From Kwoniella bestiolae CBS 10118 (taxonomy: Eukaryota; Basidiomycota; Tremellomycetes; Tremellales; Cryptococcaceae): a stretch of DNA of 64,000 nucleotides. Positions 1 to 12,316 of this stretch are shown here, piece after piece. The position numbers and the translations under genes were made by a program. How positions within the stretch are numbered: position 1 is the stretch's first letter; each line of letters starts with the position of its first letter. A model generated the notes under the pieces. The model saw nothing but the letters and a program-made list of their open reading frames with translations, had not been told where the DNA came from and ran no database searches. The stretch is from positions 930,001-994,000 of the forward strand of contig NC_089247.1 of the NCBI RefSeq assembly GCF_000512585.2, given 5' to 3'.

Positions 1-1486
1 CAGTGCGTTCAGCGGCGGGTGAAGCGCCGGCAAGGGGTTCATCCTTTTCTACATTGAGAGCGATACGTGATCCACCTCGAACACCACCGTCCCATGATAG
101 GAAACAGGAAAGGATGGCACCGATGACGAGGATGACACTGGCAATAAGGGTTGGGAGGACGTAGGGGAAGTTTTGGAAGAGACCTAAGCATGAACGGGAT
201 TCAGCATATCGTGCGATGACAAGTTCAAGTGAATATCCTAATAACAGGAGATGTGCTCACCGATCTTGCTCAGAAACGTTCCAGGAAAGTTATCCACAGG
301 ACTTTCGAAGACACCACCAATGATGGGACCAATCACACCTCCGAAACCCCATGAGAAACCTAATACGGCATACGCACGAGAGGCGTTGGTATCGTCTGTC
401 AAATCACGGATGGATCCTCGGAACTACACTATGTGTCAGACGAACCATTTCGGGCAGTGAAAGGTGTACTACTCACAACGCCAACAGCACCACCAAAGAT
501 ACCTTGAATCAATCTAACACAAATGGCTTCGGGAAGCTAAAGCAAAGGAAGTCAGTCAAAAAATTGTGTATATATAATCGGGAGATAATACGTACCGATT
601 CAGAAGTACCAAAAATAGTCAAAGCTAATGATCCGGACCATCGAGTCAACACACATCAGCTGACTGCCTGTTCGATACACAGCTGATCCTTTGGGGGAAC
701 TCACCGATAGCACTTCCCAGTAAACTAGCGACCAAGACTGCCCTACGTCCATGTCTATCTGCTATACTACTCCAAAGCAGTGATGTAAAGAATTGGGTTA
801 TGAAGAAGACAGACACGAGATTACCAGTCCACAAACCGACGGCTGCTTCTGTTTCACTATTCTTCTCTCGGCCGGATGAGATGAAGAAGTCTATTGACGC
901 GTATCATTAGCTACGTGTATATCAGGGGACAGTCGAGAATGTATGGTCGCGTACCTTCTACCATCTTCAGTAAGAAGGGAGTACACAAGTTTGCTGAGAG
1001 CAGTTCTGATAGCATCGCCTACACGTCTGAGTCAGCTCGCGCTCGATGGTGTATATCGGTAAAGACGAAACTCACAATGCACATCACGATCATAGGTAAT
1101 ACTGGTAATGGAGTGGAATAAGCGGGTCTGATGCCAGGTACCAGAGTGGGTAGCTTGGGTTGCAAATCCTCATCATCAAGTAACGGTGAACCTATATCAA
1201 CACCACCACCTGGTGTACCTCTGCTCATCCTTCGCCCACCTCTCCCATAACTTGCGAAACTGTTCCTCACAGACCGCCTATGGCTTTTGGAAGCTGCGCG
1301 TGGTAGTGTACCTCCCGATCTAGCTTGCAAGGAGGGTGATCCATTGGGGGAGTTGAGATTGAGGTTATTGAGATTACGTTGAACGGTTGGGGAGGGTGTC
1401 TCGGTGGATAGGGCTGAATCGCCCAGAAGATCGGTAGCAGTCGGTCGTGGGGGGAGGGAGATCTTGCTGGGTGGAGTGGCCGTCAT
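1..1486 (-). CDS. MFS transporter (ZIFL1-like), C-terminus cut by window edge
   Basis: Major facilitator superfamily membrane transporter; substrate unknown. The start at 1486 opens a cytosolic Ser/Pro/Arg-rich leader of about 125 residues, followed by TPLPVLPMIVMCI, the usual entry to helix 1 in the tetracycline-resistance/ZIFL-like group. After short introns, exons encode LWTGNLVSVFFITQFF, then SSIADRHGRRAVLV, the MFS loop 2-3 signature. Later exons give LIQGIFGGAVGV and GFSWGFGGVIGPIIGG, the helix 5 antiporter-like motif, then FPYVLPTLIASVILVIGAIL (helix 6). Introns include 260-184 and one with its donor near 476. The gene runs off the left edge after the sixth helix, so the second half is missing here. 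It is divergent from the F-box-like gene at 1918. The family call is firm; the substrate (drug, metal, amino acid) cannot be told. Confidence 0.9.
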
Positions 1487-1917
1487 GGTGAGAGAAGGGC
1501 TATCCCACCTGAGGAACTACAACTGTTATAAGTTACGAAATACAAAAGAGAAAAGCAAAGTTGCAAGAGGAATGAGGAGATGAAATGATCAAGGTTTATA
1601 TACCTATGGGGTGAGGATGCACTGAATGGAGTATGAGGTTGACTTGGTCTCCCACGTGGAAAGATCCTTTGGTGACGCGTAAATGAAAAACAGTGAGTGA
1701 GTGTCGCGACGGACCGAACTGCCGTAAGGTGTTTTGTCTTGATTGTCTCGTCTGAACGTTACAAGAAGAGCGAAGAGCGAAGAGAGGATTGGACGAAGAA
1801 GAGCGTGTAATGAGCAGAGCTGGTGATGGATCACACACAACGCTTAACATCTCATCCATATCGTTAGCCCTTACTATACTAACACTGAAAACCACGCAAG
1901 TATAGCAGACAATCACC
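1487..1917. promoter_or_regulatory. Divergent intergenic region between MFS gene and family A copy 1
   Basis: About 430 bases separate two genes read in opposite directions, so it should hold both promoters and 5' leaders. No clear TATA box or known operator was recognised. The ORFs seen here in other frames lack family signals. Confidence 0.4.
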
Positions 1918-3062
1918 ATGACAGACTCCATCTCAAAATCTCTCAGATCCGTCCGATTCGCCCAGCCCCAACCTGAACCCCACCTCCACCTCATCCCAGA
2001 CGAACTCTTCATCGAAGTTGGAATACACCTTCTGCCCACTACCAAGCTACCTCTCCCATCCCTCCAACCGCACTTTGCAAATTACAAACACCCCTTCGAT
2101 AGACGAGGGGATTGCAGAGATTACATATCATTCAGGGAATCATGTCACAAGGTGGGGTATCTTTTGAAACCTATTGAAAAGGACTACGAGGTGGAGATTA
2201 AGAGTAAGGAGGGGTTTTACAAGTGGGTTAATGCGCCTAAGGAGAAGTTGGATAATGTCAAGTGAGTTGACCGCAACTCATCCCATAACCCTTGTCCGAT
2301 TTGGGAGATGGGTTGCTAAAAATCCGACATACGCCTTCTCTCTGGACCTATAGTCGTCTTCGACTCAATTTCACCTTGGACCCAGACGAAGATATACCCA
2401 CGACATCCACTAAATACTGGACCGACTTCATCGCCCTTCCCCTCAAACTACCCAATCTCCTGGAGTTGTACTTCACGCAAAAACCCCATTCTGCTCGCAA
2501 GGGAAACACGGCCACACCCTGCTCTTCGACCTTCCCGATCCAGATGAAAACCCACTGCGCAGTATTCAAACCTTCGCGAACGAAGTGAAATGCAGAAGTT
2601 GCGCCGAACATCTCACCCGTCTAACAAACATCATGCCCAATCTCAAACACCTCAAATGTACCTCTCAAGATAGTGTCGCCCAGCAAAATACGGACGAAGA
2701 CTTTGAGCCATACGATTTCACGATTAACATTTCTGCTCCGAAGCTGGAGACGCTCTATCTGAAATACTGGGATTTAGATACGTTCGATAATACTCCATTA
2801 TGGGAATTGCACGAGGGATCACCGAATCTCAAGAAACTTGTATATTCGTCGCATGCAATCGAGGCTCCTTATACGCTCAGACAGCGGGCTGTGGTGGAGG
2901 CTAGGACACAGGATGGGGAATGGCAGTTCAACCTTAGATCCGAGGAGGGGGGACATCTCAGCCTTTTCGGAGGTTTGGTGAGTCCGATTTTCACCTCCGA
3001 AAGATACGCGATGTCTGTAATTCCTTCTGTGATTCGCTTAGCAGAATAGTCAGTCTTGGTGA
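1918..3062 (+). CDS. F-box-like/LRR family A protein, copy 1 (one apparent frameshift)
   Basis: Member of the expanded family A in this window. Exon 1 (1918-2261) has the F-box-like start LIPDELFIEVGIHLLP, then LPLPSLQPHFANY and ISFRESCHKV. Exon 2 (from 2354) begins RLRLNFTLDPDEDIP and contains LPNLLELYFT. Reading then breaks. The frame that matches paralogues (KTPFC, then CRSCAEHLTRL and MPNLKHLKC) is reached only by one extra base in the A5 run at 2479-2483. Exon 2 appears to end at a GTGAGT donor at 2978. A possible short last exon ends at 3062, so the C-terminal FWE/WYRWTW module of other copies is missing. Function is unknown; F-box proteins usually recruit substrates to SCF ubiquitin ligases, but that is only an inference here. 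Confidence 0.65.
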
Positions 3063-3626
3063 CATAGCAGTGTGGGGTGTATTCTTCGGGTTCGGAGGTA
3101 TCCAGAGTGACTTGGAGGTAGAGGTCCATGACTTTCAAGTGCTTGAAATCGGCGAGTACGTTGAAGAGAGAGTCCTACGAGCATCTTCAGCTACTATGAT
3201 CATTGCTTGGCAGACTTGAAGTCGTCTCACTGATGTAGAGAGGTGAGCAGTACTATCAAGCCCTTCCAGAGCGTCCTCGACTGAAGTACCGACATCTCCC
3301 CAATCTACAAGCACCCGGACATTCTGTAATGCCTTGACATGACCGGTATGTGGGTCTTGCAGAGGAGATGTAGGCAGCACAAGAGTGAATCTGGGCCTCA
3401 CGCATACCGACCCTCGAAAAAAGCTCGAGCGAAAGTACAAATTTTCAACTCTTGAACAGCAAAGAGCGATATCTTCAAAAATCGCGGTTGGGCCATCGTC
3501 CTCTCCGGGTGTTTTGATGTGAATTGACAGGATGGGACGAGGTTTGTTGAGCTGACGATGCGATCTTTGTTTTAGGATGGCAGAAAGCTTGGTGGAATTG
3601 CCTTCGGACCACATGAGCTTGAGGTG
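2990..3626 (-). CDS. Partial minus-strand gene, LRR-like, unrecognised
   Basis: Coding sequence is seen in at least three exons read leftwards. The first follows a possible acceptor at 3627-3628 and reads HLKLMWSEGNSTKLSAI, later ILSIHIKTPGEDDGPTAIF and CCSRVENLYF. A second gives ALQNVRVLVDWGDV to LEGLDSTAHLSTS, ending at a GTGAGA donor. After an acceptor, the third reads DSLFNVLADFKHLKVMDLYL. Removing that intron keeps the frame, which supports real coding. The leucine spacing resembles the LRR-like part of F-box proteins, but the family A motifs are absent. No convincing first exon was found upstream and the 3' end is not resolved; it faces copy 1 tail to tail. It may be a decayed gene. Confidence 0.4.
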
Positions 3627-4162
3627 CTAGTGATCGCCACCCTACAGTATGAGGAAGATGCTGGAGATGTCGATAGTCTGAAAAAAGAAATAAGAAAGGA
3701 TAAAGAGACGAAAAGAAGCAAGGAAGAGACTGAACTCTGTCATTGTCGTCCTATACGCCGAAACAGACACAACGCACAAGCCATAGCACACACATCGTGG
3801 GAAAGTGAAAGTGGAGTACATCCCCACTGCTGCTCAGATCCTGTATATGAGTGACACGGATGCATACATACAGACAGTCATATCAATATCAATATTAACC
3901 GCTTGGTACTGATCTACGCCATGCATACGACATAAATAAATGGTTACAGTATGAATGAATTTCAGATACTGTAGGCTGCCACCCAGGAATAACTCAGTCT
4001 GATTCAGGGTCCAATCGTTGCCATTCAGGAGTCCCCACATCCATCATCCTCATCCACATCCTAGCTCAACACGACGTAACAACCTTCACATATCAACATC
4101 TATCTATTATATGACACATCCCTATTCTTCTTGTCCGCTTGAATAACTCACCCCATCATACA
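3627..4162. other. Intergenic, upstream of VPS41
   Basis: No supported gene. It contains pyrimidine-rich tracts on the minus strand that could belong to introns or the leader of the partial gene at 2990-3626. The right part should carry the VPS41 promoter. Confidence 0.3.
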
Positions 4163-7100
4163 ATGCCTTCACGTCCACCTTCGACGACCAAATCATCACC
4201 CAAACCGACAAGCATACCTCTTCCAACGGATGATCAACCGGAAGCTGGACCGTCAGTCGCTTCTTCCATTCGATCTAGGGGGTCAACGGTATCTTCCATA
4301 AAGGGGAAAGAGAGGGCTGTGGATGATGAAGAGGAGTCGGAAGACGATAAAGATGATGTTGAAGATAGTGATGATGAGGATGGAGATGATTTATCAGAAG
4401 ATGATCAAGATGCTCATCAGGCTCAAATAGATCAGATAGGAAAAGGTAGTCCTCAGATAAATGGTGAAAGTCCTCATTATAAAGACGACGACTGCATAGA
4501 ATCAGAAGATGAGGGTGACGAGGAGGACGAGTCGGATGAGGAAGACGAAGAACCGTGAGCTCAGCTGTCCCCGACATATCGATGATTAGCTGATTCGTAT
4601 CATCCAAACAGAGCGCTCAAGTACAGTCGGTTGAAAGGTCGGATACCGGAAATCCTAGCCAAGGACTCAGCTTCGACAATAGCAGTCTCTCCCAGAGTGA
4701 TAGTAAGTATCTCTCTCTCTCTTACAAATCCCGCTCTTGGAGGTAGTGGTGAAAAGCTTACGATCCATATGAACAGGCTCTAGGAACACACAACGGGATG
4801 GTCCATGTTTTTACGTATGAAGGAGCCAAAGTCAACTCGTTCAGGCCTCATGCAGCTGGTGTGACTTGCCTAAAAATGGACGAAGATAATGATTTCGTAG
4901 CTACATCAAGTGTGGAAGGTGAGTATCCAGCTGCTGGCTGATCATGTCGCTGAGCGAAATAGCTGACAATCATTTGGATCTGTAGGCCGAGTCGTCATAC
5001 ATTCTCTCACTTCAACCGAATCATATGCCTTCGACTATAAACGACCCATGCGAGCTATAGCATTAGAACCTGGGTTCGCAAAGAAGAATACTCGTGCTTT
5101 CGTTTGCGGTGGTATGGCTGGGAACCTGATTATGCAGGAGAAGGGCTGGTTAGGATACAAGGAGCAGATCATTCATTCTGGAGAAGGGCCAATCTGGGCG
5201 ATTGAGTGGAGAGGGAATTTGATAGCTTGGGCTAATGATCTGGTGAGTGCGAGCTCTACTTTTTTTACCCCGGTATCGCATTGCATCGACTGTACGGTTC
5301 CTTTCCGCTAGACCTGGACTGACAATTATTGGTTCGTTCGTGCAGGGAGTCAAGATATACGATACCACCACCTCCCAACGAATCGGCTATATCGACCGAG
5401 GAGCTCACGCACCTCGAGCAGAGTTATTCAAATGTACTCTGCAGTGGAAGGACGATCATACACTCATAATAGGCTGGGCAGACCACATCAAAATCGTTCG
5501 TATTCGAAACCGAGCAAAATCACAGACCAGTACTGGACTTCCAGCCTTGACAGTGGAGATGACAGGGATATATCAAGTGGACTGTATGATCTCCGGATTA
5601 GCTCAGCACAACTCATCCTATGTGGTCCTAGCATACATCGCACCAGACACGTACGAGAATGAAGCCACCGATAATCCAATGGAGCAACGGCGAAAGGCTG
5701 CTAATCGACCTGAATTGCGGTTGATCGATAAAGGTGAAGAAGTCAATGCGGATGCGCTGAGTCTGGCAAACTACCACATGTATGGGTGTAATGATTACTC
5801 GTTGATCAAGTCGCAGAGGGAGAACGAGCAGGTTTTCTTTGTGATTTCGCCATCGGACGTGATAGTGGTCAGACCGAGAGATGAGATAGATCATATTGAT
5901 TGGTTGGTAGAGAGGGAGAGGTATTCTGAAGCATTGGAAGCGGCTGAAGAGCTACGGAAGAAACATGGTAATGCTTTGGATGTGAAGGCTATTGGGTTGA
6001 AGTACATGAATCACCTATTGGCGCAAGGTAAGCTACGGTCTTGTTGAACATGCGCAGACATTCAGCTTACATAGTGGTGTTTACAGGTCATTTCGATCAA
6101 ACCGCTTCGCTGGCTCCGAAAGTGTTAGGGCAAGATTCGGAAGCTTGGGAAAAATGGATATATACGTTTGTGCAGCATCATCAGCTACCTGTAGGTTTAA
6201 CTCTGTATTCACATTGAGGTAGTCAAGCTGATATCAGTCTCTCAGACTATCATCCCATACATTCCTACCAAAGATCCTCAACTTGGTAAACCGGTTTACG
6301 AGATGGTGTTTGGACATCTACTGGTGAATGACAGGCAGGTAAGTATAGCCCGTTGCCTAATCGCACCACCCGTGAGTAGTAGATGACACTCGAGATCATG
6401 ACCCTTGATAGGCCTTACTCAAAACTATCACTTCTTGGCCAACTGATATATACGATATGAACACTGTCATGGGAGCAGTCCAAGGAGAATTGGAAGCTAC
6501 AAAAGATGATCCCATACTTTTAGAATGCTTGGCCGAACTGTGAGTCGGACCATTTTGAGGTCAAATCAGGCTGCATAGCTAACTTCTCAAATCAGTCACC
6601 TAATCAACCGACAACCAGCAAAAGCTCTCCCCTACTTCCTTCGTCTCCGTCGGCCACACGTATTCGACTTGATAAGAGAACATAACCTATTCACCGCGGT
6701 TCAAGACCAAGCATTATTGTTAGTCCAATTCGACCAAGAACGAGAAGTGGACAAAGCAGAGGTGCAGGGTGATAAGAGTAAACATGGCGCTGCCATTGAG
6801 CTGTTGGTGGATCACACGCACTCTATACCTGTGAGCTACGATGATCTGTGCAAATAGTGAAAATGGAAGCTAAGTCTACAATGATAGATCGATAGAGTCG
6901 TACATCAACTGGAAGAGAAGCCAAAGTATCTTTATATGTACCTTGATGCTTTGTTTGATAAGGACCCTCAATTCTGTTTACTGTATAGCGATAGGATGGT
7001 AGGTCCTCTTCCTTGATTTCTGCAGCTGGATAGAACGTAGTTGACAGTGGTCGATTCAGGTTGAGCTATACGCCGCATACGACCTTGATAGGCTGATGCC

Positions 7101-8300
7101 TTTCCTGAGAGCTAGCAATTTCTATGACCTGGAGAAAGTGAGTGACTTTCTGAGTTTGAGTATTAGCTACAAGAATCTGGGTCAGCATCAGGGTCAAGCT
7201 GATAGCGCTGTACGCATACAGGCATACGAGATTTGCAAACAGCGTGATCTAGTTACCGAGATGGTATTCCTACTGGGCAGAATGGGTAATAACAAGAAAG
7301 CTCTGATGTTGATCATCGAGAGGCTGGGTGACGTACAGAGGGTGAGCAATGTCCCTTGCTCTCTGATCATCTCTTCTCAATGGCCTTTAAGAGGAAGAAC
7401 TGATACCTGTTCCTAAATTATTAGGCCATCGACTTTGCAAAGGAGCAATCTGACGAAGATCTATGGGAAGATCTGCTCACATACTCTGAGACTAGACCTT
7501 CGTTCATCAGAGCGTTGCTTGAACATGTCGGAGCGGAGATTAATCCTATTAGGTTGATAAGTAGGATTAAAGACGGGTTGGAGATTCCCGGTTTGAAAGA
7601 GGGTGTTGTGAGGGTGTTGATGGGGATGAACTTGCAGGTGAGTGCTTACACCTCCTCAGTGAAGGGTGTGCCCTCTCTACATAGAGGTATCTTTTCTCAC
7701 GAGTCTGGTGAAGTTCGACCCCATTATGGGAATATGGGTTATGGTAGTAGAGCTGATCTCATTCACTTTGATGCATTTCTCAGGTATCTCTCCTCGAAGG
7801 ATGTCAACATATACTTAATGGGGATTGTAGTAATCTGGCGATGGAGTTGCAAGCTGCTCAAGTAGGCAGTACGAGATGTTCATGTGAGTCCACCATCTCT
7901 CCGCCTCTTCACCTGACACCCAAGATCACCTGTTACTCTCACAGCTTGTCGTACAGCGCTAATCAACGAAGATGTAGCCACATCAACATGTACCATCTGC
8001 CATCTACCCCTCTTCAGCCCCTCGTCCAAATACCCCTCCCAATCCCTAATCCTACTATACCTATGCCAACACCTCATCCACGCTCAATGCGCCTTACCAG
8101 AAGATGTGGACCTCCCCCAACGACAGGAAAATATCAACGTCACGTACCTCCTGGCGAACGGTGCCGGCGGAGGTAAGGGACAGAATTGGAAATCTAGAGC
8201 TATAGGTGGGAAATTGGGGTATGCGGCTGCTGTTAGAGTTAGGGTGGGGAGATGTCCTGTTTGTGAGGTTGGAGGGAGGAGGGGGAGTAAGGCTGGGTAG
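4163..8300 (+). CDS. VPS41: Vps41, HOPS tethering complex subunit
   Basis: Homologue of Vps41, the HOPS subunit that tethers late endosomes and AP-3 vesicles to the vacuole. The ATG at 4163 is preferred over an in-frame TTG at 4139. A long acidic N-terminal stretch (runs of E and D) precedes the WD40-like propeller, with segments ALGTHNGMVHVFTYEG, HAAGVTCLKMD, GPIWAIEWRGNLIAWAND and GVKIYDTTTSQRIGYI. About a dozen exons follow; the first donors are at 4555 and 4919 and exons restart at 4612, 4777, 4986, 5346 and 6087. The clathrin-repeat region includes LLVQFDQEREVDKA, KYLYMYLDALFDKD and ITEMVFLLGRMGNNKKAL-like sequence. The C-terminus is a RING-H2-like end with CTICH, CQHLIHAQC and CPVC, as in Vps41. 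No lesion was seen. Confidence 0.95.
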
Positions 8301-8765
8301 ATGAGCCCACCGGGGATATCAATACACGTACCGGCCGTGGGTAGTTTGAATGATACTACGGTGGTCTTTGTGCGCTGTTCCGCTGGTGGACTGGTGGTCT
8401 ATTCGTTGGGACCGCACGATCTGGCGATCGGTCGTGCGATGAGCAGATCTCGTTACTGTTGGTTCACGCATTACTTATACGCGATAGATATAGATTTTAT
8501 ACATTGCATGACCAGATGCATCTCAGTAAAAACTCGGCTCTATCGGTCTGTCTATATGTTATTACTTATTACTACGTGAATCTAACGTCTCAGACTGTCT
8601 TTTAGGTATCACTATGTCGTTCTGCCAAAACCCTCTACATAGATAATGTCCCCAAGTTCTTCCAGTGTCCAGTATCAAACGGGACACTCGATGTATCCCA
8701 ACGTGACTACAAAATGCCCCTCCAAATACTCCCAGAGATTCAACATCCTAATTCTCTTATAATAA
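8301..8765. other. Intergenic, convergent VPS41/membrane protein 3' ends
   Basis: About 465 bases between two genes that end towards each other. It probably holds both 3' UTRs. The open frames here look like chance. Confidence 0.3.
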
Positions 8766-9440
8766 CTAAAATTGCGAATCAAAATCCCAAATCGCACTTC
8801 CATCAAGACTTATAGCCGGACCAGCAACCACCAACGAATGAGCATAATGCTCGTACTCTTCCTCCCCACCCCAAAAGAGATCTAACAAGCTCCCTCCTCT
8901 ACCAACTTCCGCTAGTACTTCTGCATTCAAATCCGAGGGTGATACCTCATTTTCATGTCCTCCACATCCATATCCCTTCATCCTTAACAAATCATGTATC
9001 TTCCTCCCCGCCTCTCTCTGAAGATCCAATAACCTCCCAGCAGAAGAGGAAGTGCACATAGCCGTTGAGAGTACTAGGAGAAATGCGAACAAGAGGAATA
9101 AGATAGATATAAGCGGCGAGGCCATGCGAAGGGGACGTTTGCCTGACCTCGGATGGGCAGTGGGTGGTGGGGAGAGGTATGATTCGGTGGGGAGGGAATA
9201 TGATCGGGTTGGAATGGGTCGGGATGCTTTTTCCGAGTGGGAGTGCTCGTATTCGTGTTCGTCGTGTTCGAAGGATTGTGATTGCCGACGTGTTTTGATG
9301 GTATCATAGTCAATGTGGGGTTTTTGTGATGTAGGGGAGGGAAGGGGAGATGGGAGGTCGAAATAGTGCTGAGAGGGGGGTAGAGGTGTTGAAGGTGTGA
9401 TGATGAGCCTGGGCAGGGTGGGTGTTGTCGGCATTGACAT
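8766..9440 (-). CDS. Hypothetical single-pass membrane protein, 224 aa
   Basis: An intronless ORF of 224 residues. The N-terminal half is Pro/Ser/Thr-rich and charged, without a signal peptide. A single hydrophobic helix, LISILFLLFAFLLVLSTAMC, lies near residues 110-130. After it comes a mostly acidic C-terminal part with a Gly/Cys patch (MKGYGCGGHENE) and LLDLFWGGEEEYEHYAHSL. The basic residues before the helix (SGKRPLRM) favour a type II orientation, N-terminus in the cytosol. I do not recognise a family. Antisense ORFs over the same bases are shadows. Confidence 0.6.
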   Translation of the reverse strand: MSMPTTPTLPRLIITPSTPLPPSQHYFDLPSPLPSPTSQKPHIDYDTIKTRRQSQSFEHDEHEYEHSHSEKASRPIPTRSYSLPTESYLSPPPTAHPRSGKRPLRMASPLISILFLLFAFLLVLSTAMCTSSSAGRLLDLQREAGRKIHDLLRMKGYGCGGHENEVSPSDLNAEVLAEVGRGGSLLDLFWGGEEEYEHYAHSLVVAGPAISLDGSAIWDFDSQF

Positions 9441-10445
9441 TGTGACTGTATTTGTGCTTTGTCGCTTTAGATTGTGGATCTAGGGGTTGGTAGTGGTGCG
9501 AAGTACAGTTCGTTCGGGATGGTAGATTGACTCTTCACTAGAGGTTGATGGGGTTGAGTAAGATACAATGCGATGCGAATGCCGCTCAACGGTCTTGAAT
9601 TCTGATATACTAGTATCGTCCAGCGAAGTTATGTGACAGTGTAGGGTGGATTAGAATAACGACCAGCGTCGAGATGAGATGGTGAGATAGTCGATCAAAC
9701 AGGATTCCGATATCAATCCATACAACAGGACTGAATAAGTTACAAATAAGGAGAGAGATAACTTTTCAGTGACAGAGTATGCTCACGCGTTGTCTCACTA
9801 TAATAGTGTACCGTAGACATCGATTCAGCGGAATAAGAGGCGTCGGAGTAGATGAAGAGCCGTCTTTTACGCGTGGAGCGATACGAGTGTATTCAATTTT
9901 TAAGCTTGGTACGCCCTAGCTACGCCCCTTTCCGATTTGGTGCCTGATTCGCGAAACGCGATCCGATTATTGCGTTCCTGAAACCCGTATTCTTGGCCAT
10001 GTTGGATGGTGGTTAAGCTGTAATGAAGGGATCGTGAATGCATGGGTAACTCAGTGGTGATGGACATGGTACATGGTAGACATCTACTGGTGCGATGATG
10101 CCTCGGGCGATACCAACAGCGTACGATGGACCCGATGATGAAGCAGGTCTTACTGGAAATTGGTTTGTGATGTTGTGTATGTGGGCCATAATAAGACAGT
10201 AATGGTTCATTCTCTTGTGTGACTTGATAATGATAGCACTATACGTACGGACTTTGAGGACGGTGTTCCAGTGAGAGACCATCACGATGGTATCGATTTG
10301 ACTCAGGAACGGTGTTATGGCGATCTTCTAGAGATATAATGGGATCTATCGATGAAACGATATGGGAATAGTTGGCTCATGGAACATATTTCATGTACGT
10401 GCAGTATCAGTACATAAGCTGAGACAGCTTCAAAATGCATTACTC
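9441..10445. other. Intergenic region, about 1 kb
   Basis: It lies between the start of the membrane protein and the 3' end of the methyltransferase, both on the minus strand. No gene was recognised. A minus-strand ORF at 10013-10285 has no family signal. Confidence 0.3.
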
Positions 10446-11904
10446 CTATATAGCCTCAACTTGACCCTATATGACAGCAACAGAATCAGCTTACTGCGAT
10501 CCATCTGTTCAAATTTGAGAATGGGGTGTACAATCACTCACTTGTCTCGCACAATCTCCAGCTCAGTTTCTTCTTCCTCTTCTTCTGCATTGTTGCTTCC
10601 ACCTTTCCCACCTCCACCATACAGCTTGGCCTCGCCTGCTGCAGACCAAGAAGCTATATCGTATCGCGACCAACCCCAAGTTTCCTTTATCTATCATCAA
10701 ACCTCATCAGCAAGTCGATATCTCTAACCATGTGAAGTAGTGATGAAGATGGTGAACTCACATCAGGCTTCTTGTGCGGTGCAATAATCACCAACCACCT
10801 AGCTTTCCCACTCAGCTCATATAGCAAAGCGAACAGCTCCGACGGCGAAGTGACGAGATGCAATGCAAAAGAACATATGATCATATCCCATATTGGTTCG
10901 CCGTTCTTCTGCGGAGGTGTATCTGGAGGTAATAGGCCGTTGGCTAGGTCTGTGAAGGATAGTGGATGGCATGGACGGGAGGTACGGTCCGCATAGGCTG
11001 GAGAAGTATACTATATGCATTTTTTAGTCAGCAGTGAGGAAACACAAGAAAATCCCCCCTGAATTGTTAAAAGGTTCCAGTGGAGGAAACGACAATGAGG
11101 AAAGATAAACTCACAGGATCGGTAGCGATTATATCCAGCCCGAATCCCTGAGGTAACTGAGGTGGATCCATCCCTCCAAAGACTTGTTTCCCCTTCCTAT
11201 TTCCACTTTGAGCTGGTGCCGGACGACGCGCATTGGGAGGTATGAAAGCTGGTCTACTGGATTCACCTGTTTGGGGGGACTGTATGGCTCGGAGGGCTGC
11301 GAGATGATCAGGAAGATTGGGTATATTGGAGGATGAGGATGGTTGAAAGGAAGCTGAAGATGTCTTTTGACCGATTTGTGCCCATTCGAGCAGGCATAGA
11401 GTCGCTTCGCCGCTGGGTGGTTGTAATCAGTTAAGATATAGCCGGGTAATCGTCAAGCGAGCTCACCTCCCAGCTGCCATATCCAGTATCCTCAGCTTAT
11501 CCTTTCGGCAGTCGTCCTTTTCCTTCATATACATCGACCTTCCTTCCGCCTCCCACCATCTGTTCATAAATGTCCAAATGACCTATGAACGGGATGGATC
11601 AGCTCGTGCAGCCTCAAGTCACTAAGAATTGAAGATACCTTCTTGATACCGGGGAAGAACGGGTTTCGATAGGTCACTGCGACTTTTCGATAGTACTATC
11701 AACAGAGAATACTGTCAGCCATAGCATCTGCGAAGAGATGGTATCACCTGCAAGGTACAGCGTGTGTTGTCTCACATCACCGAGAAGATCTGATACCATA
11801 AAACCGGACCGACGCAATATTAGCAAGAAACTCACCGCGTCTACACCATGCTCATTGTAGTTGTCTCTCATCGCATGAGACAGGTTTCCATGGACCGCTG
11901 ACAT
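10446..11904 (-). CDS. SAM-dependent methyltransferase-like protein
   Basis: Rossmann-fold class I methyltransferase-like protein. The start at 11904 gives MSAVHGNLSHAMRDNYNEHG. The next exon carries YRNPFFPGIKKVIWTFMNRW, then RILDMAAGSGEATLCLLEW, matching SAM-binding motif I. GLDIIATDPYTSPAY fits motif II, and WDMIICSFALHLV followed by ARWLVIIAPHKKPD fits motif IV and the strand after it. A Ser/Pro/Gln-rich insert separates motifs I and II. Later exons read ETWGWSRYDIASWSAAGEAK and an acidic patch; the stop at 10446 depends on a last intron acceptor that is not certain. Substrate unknown. Upstream, 292 bases separate it from the divergent H3-tail ORF. Confidence 0.75.
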
Positions 11905-12196
11905 CTTGCCTTGATCCTTACGGTCCTATTACGACCCTTATCAGTAATTACCTGTGTTGAATATCTACAGACATCTTCCCTCGACTTGAATTGCTGTGAT
12001 TTCAATCTTTCTCTGCTTTCTGGACATGATCTGTGGAGGTTTTCGATTTTCCTCTCCTCTCCATTAGTATTGGATATTTGATTGATCCTCTCACTTTAAC
12101 GCTTATCTCCGTATCGGATCGCTGGTCTGTTATCTCACTCATCCTTCAAGATACATACATACATGTAGTAGGGCACATCATCACGAGTCACCCACG

Positions 12197-12316
12197 ATGG
12201 CTCGCACCAAGCAGACCGCTCGTAAGAATACAGGAGGAAAAGCACCTCGTCGAAAACCTTTTCCCGAAGTCGATCATAATCCCGACATCAACGAATTCCG
12301 ACTTTTATCTGTCTAA
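12197..12316 (+). CDS. 39-aa mini-ORF carrying a histone H3 N-terminal tail
   Basis: An ATG-to-TAA ORF of 39 codons. After the initiator Met it reads ARTKQTARKNTGGKAPR, identical to the first 17 residues of mature histone H3 except S10N. Lysines 4, 9 and 14 are kept. It then diverges at once to RKPFPEVDHNPDINEFRL and stops, with no histone fold. No later H3 exon (LREIRRYQ, LPFQRLVREI or DIQLARRIRGE type) was found downstream. It may be a fragment of a duplicated H3 gene, a first exon whose remaining exons are lost, or a small translated peptide. Expression is unknown. It sits between the methyltransferase start and the broken family A gene at 12697. Confidence 0.55.
   Translation: MARTKQTARKNTGGKAPRRKPFPEVDHNPDINEFRLLSV

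Noticed and set aside
10013..10285. 90-codon minus-strand ORF
   Set aside because: No homology recognised and no exon partner; probably chance in a 1 kb spacer.
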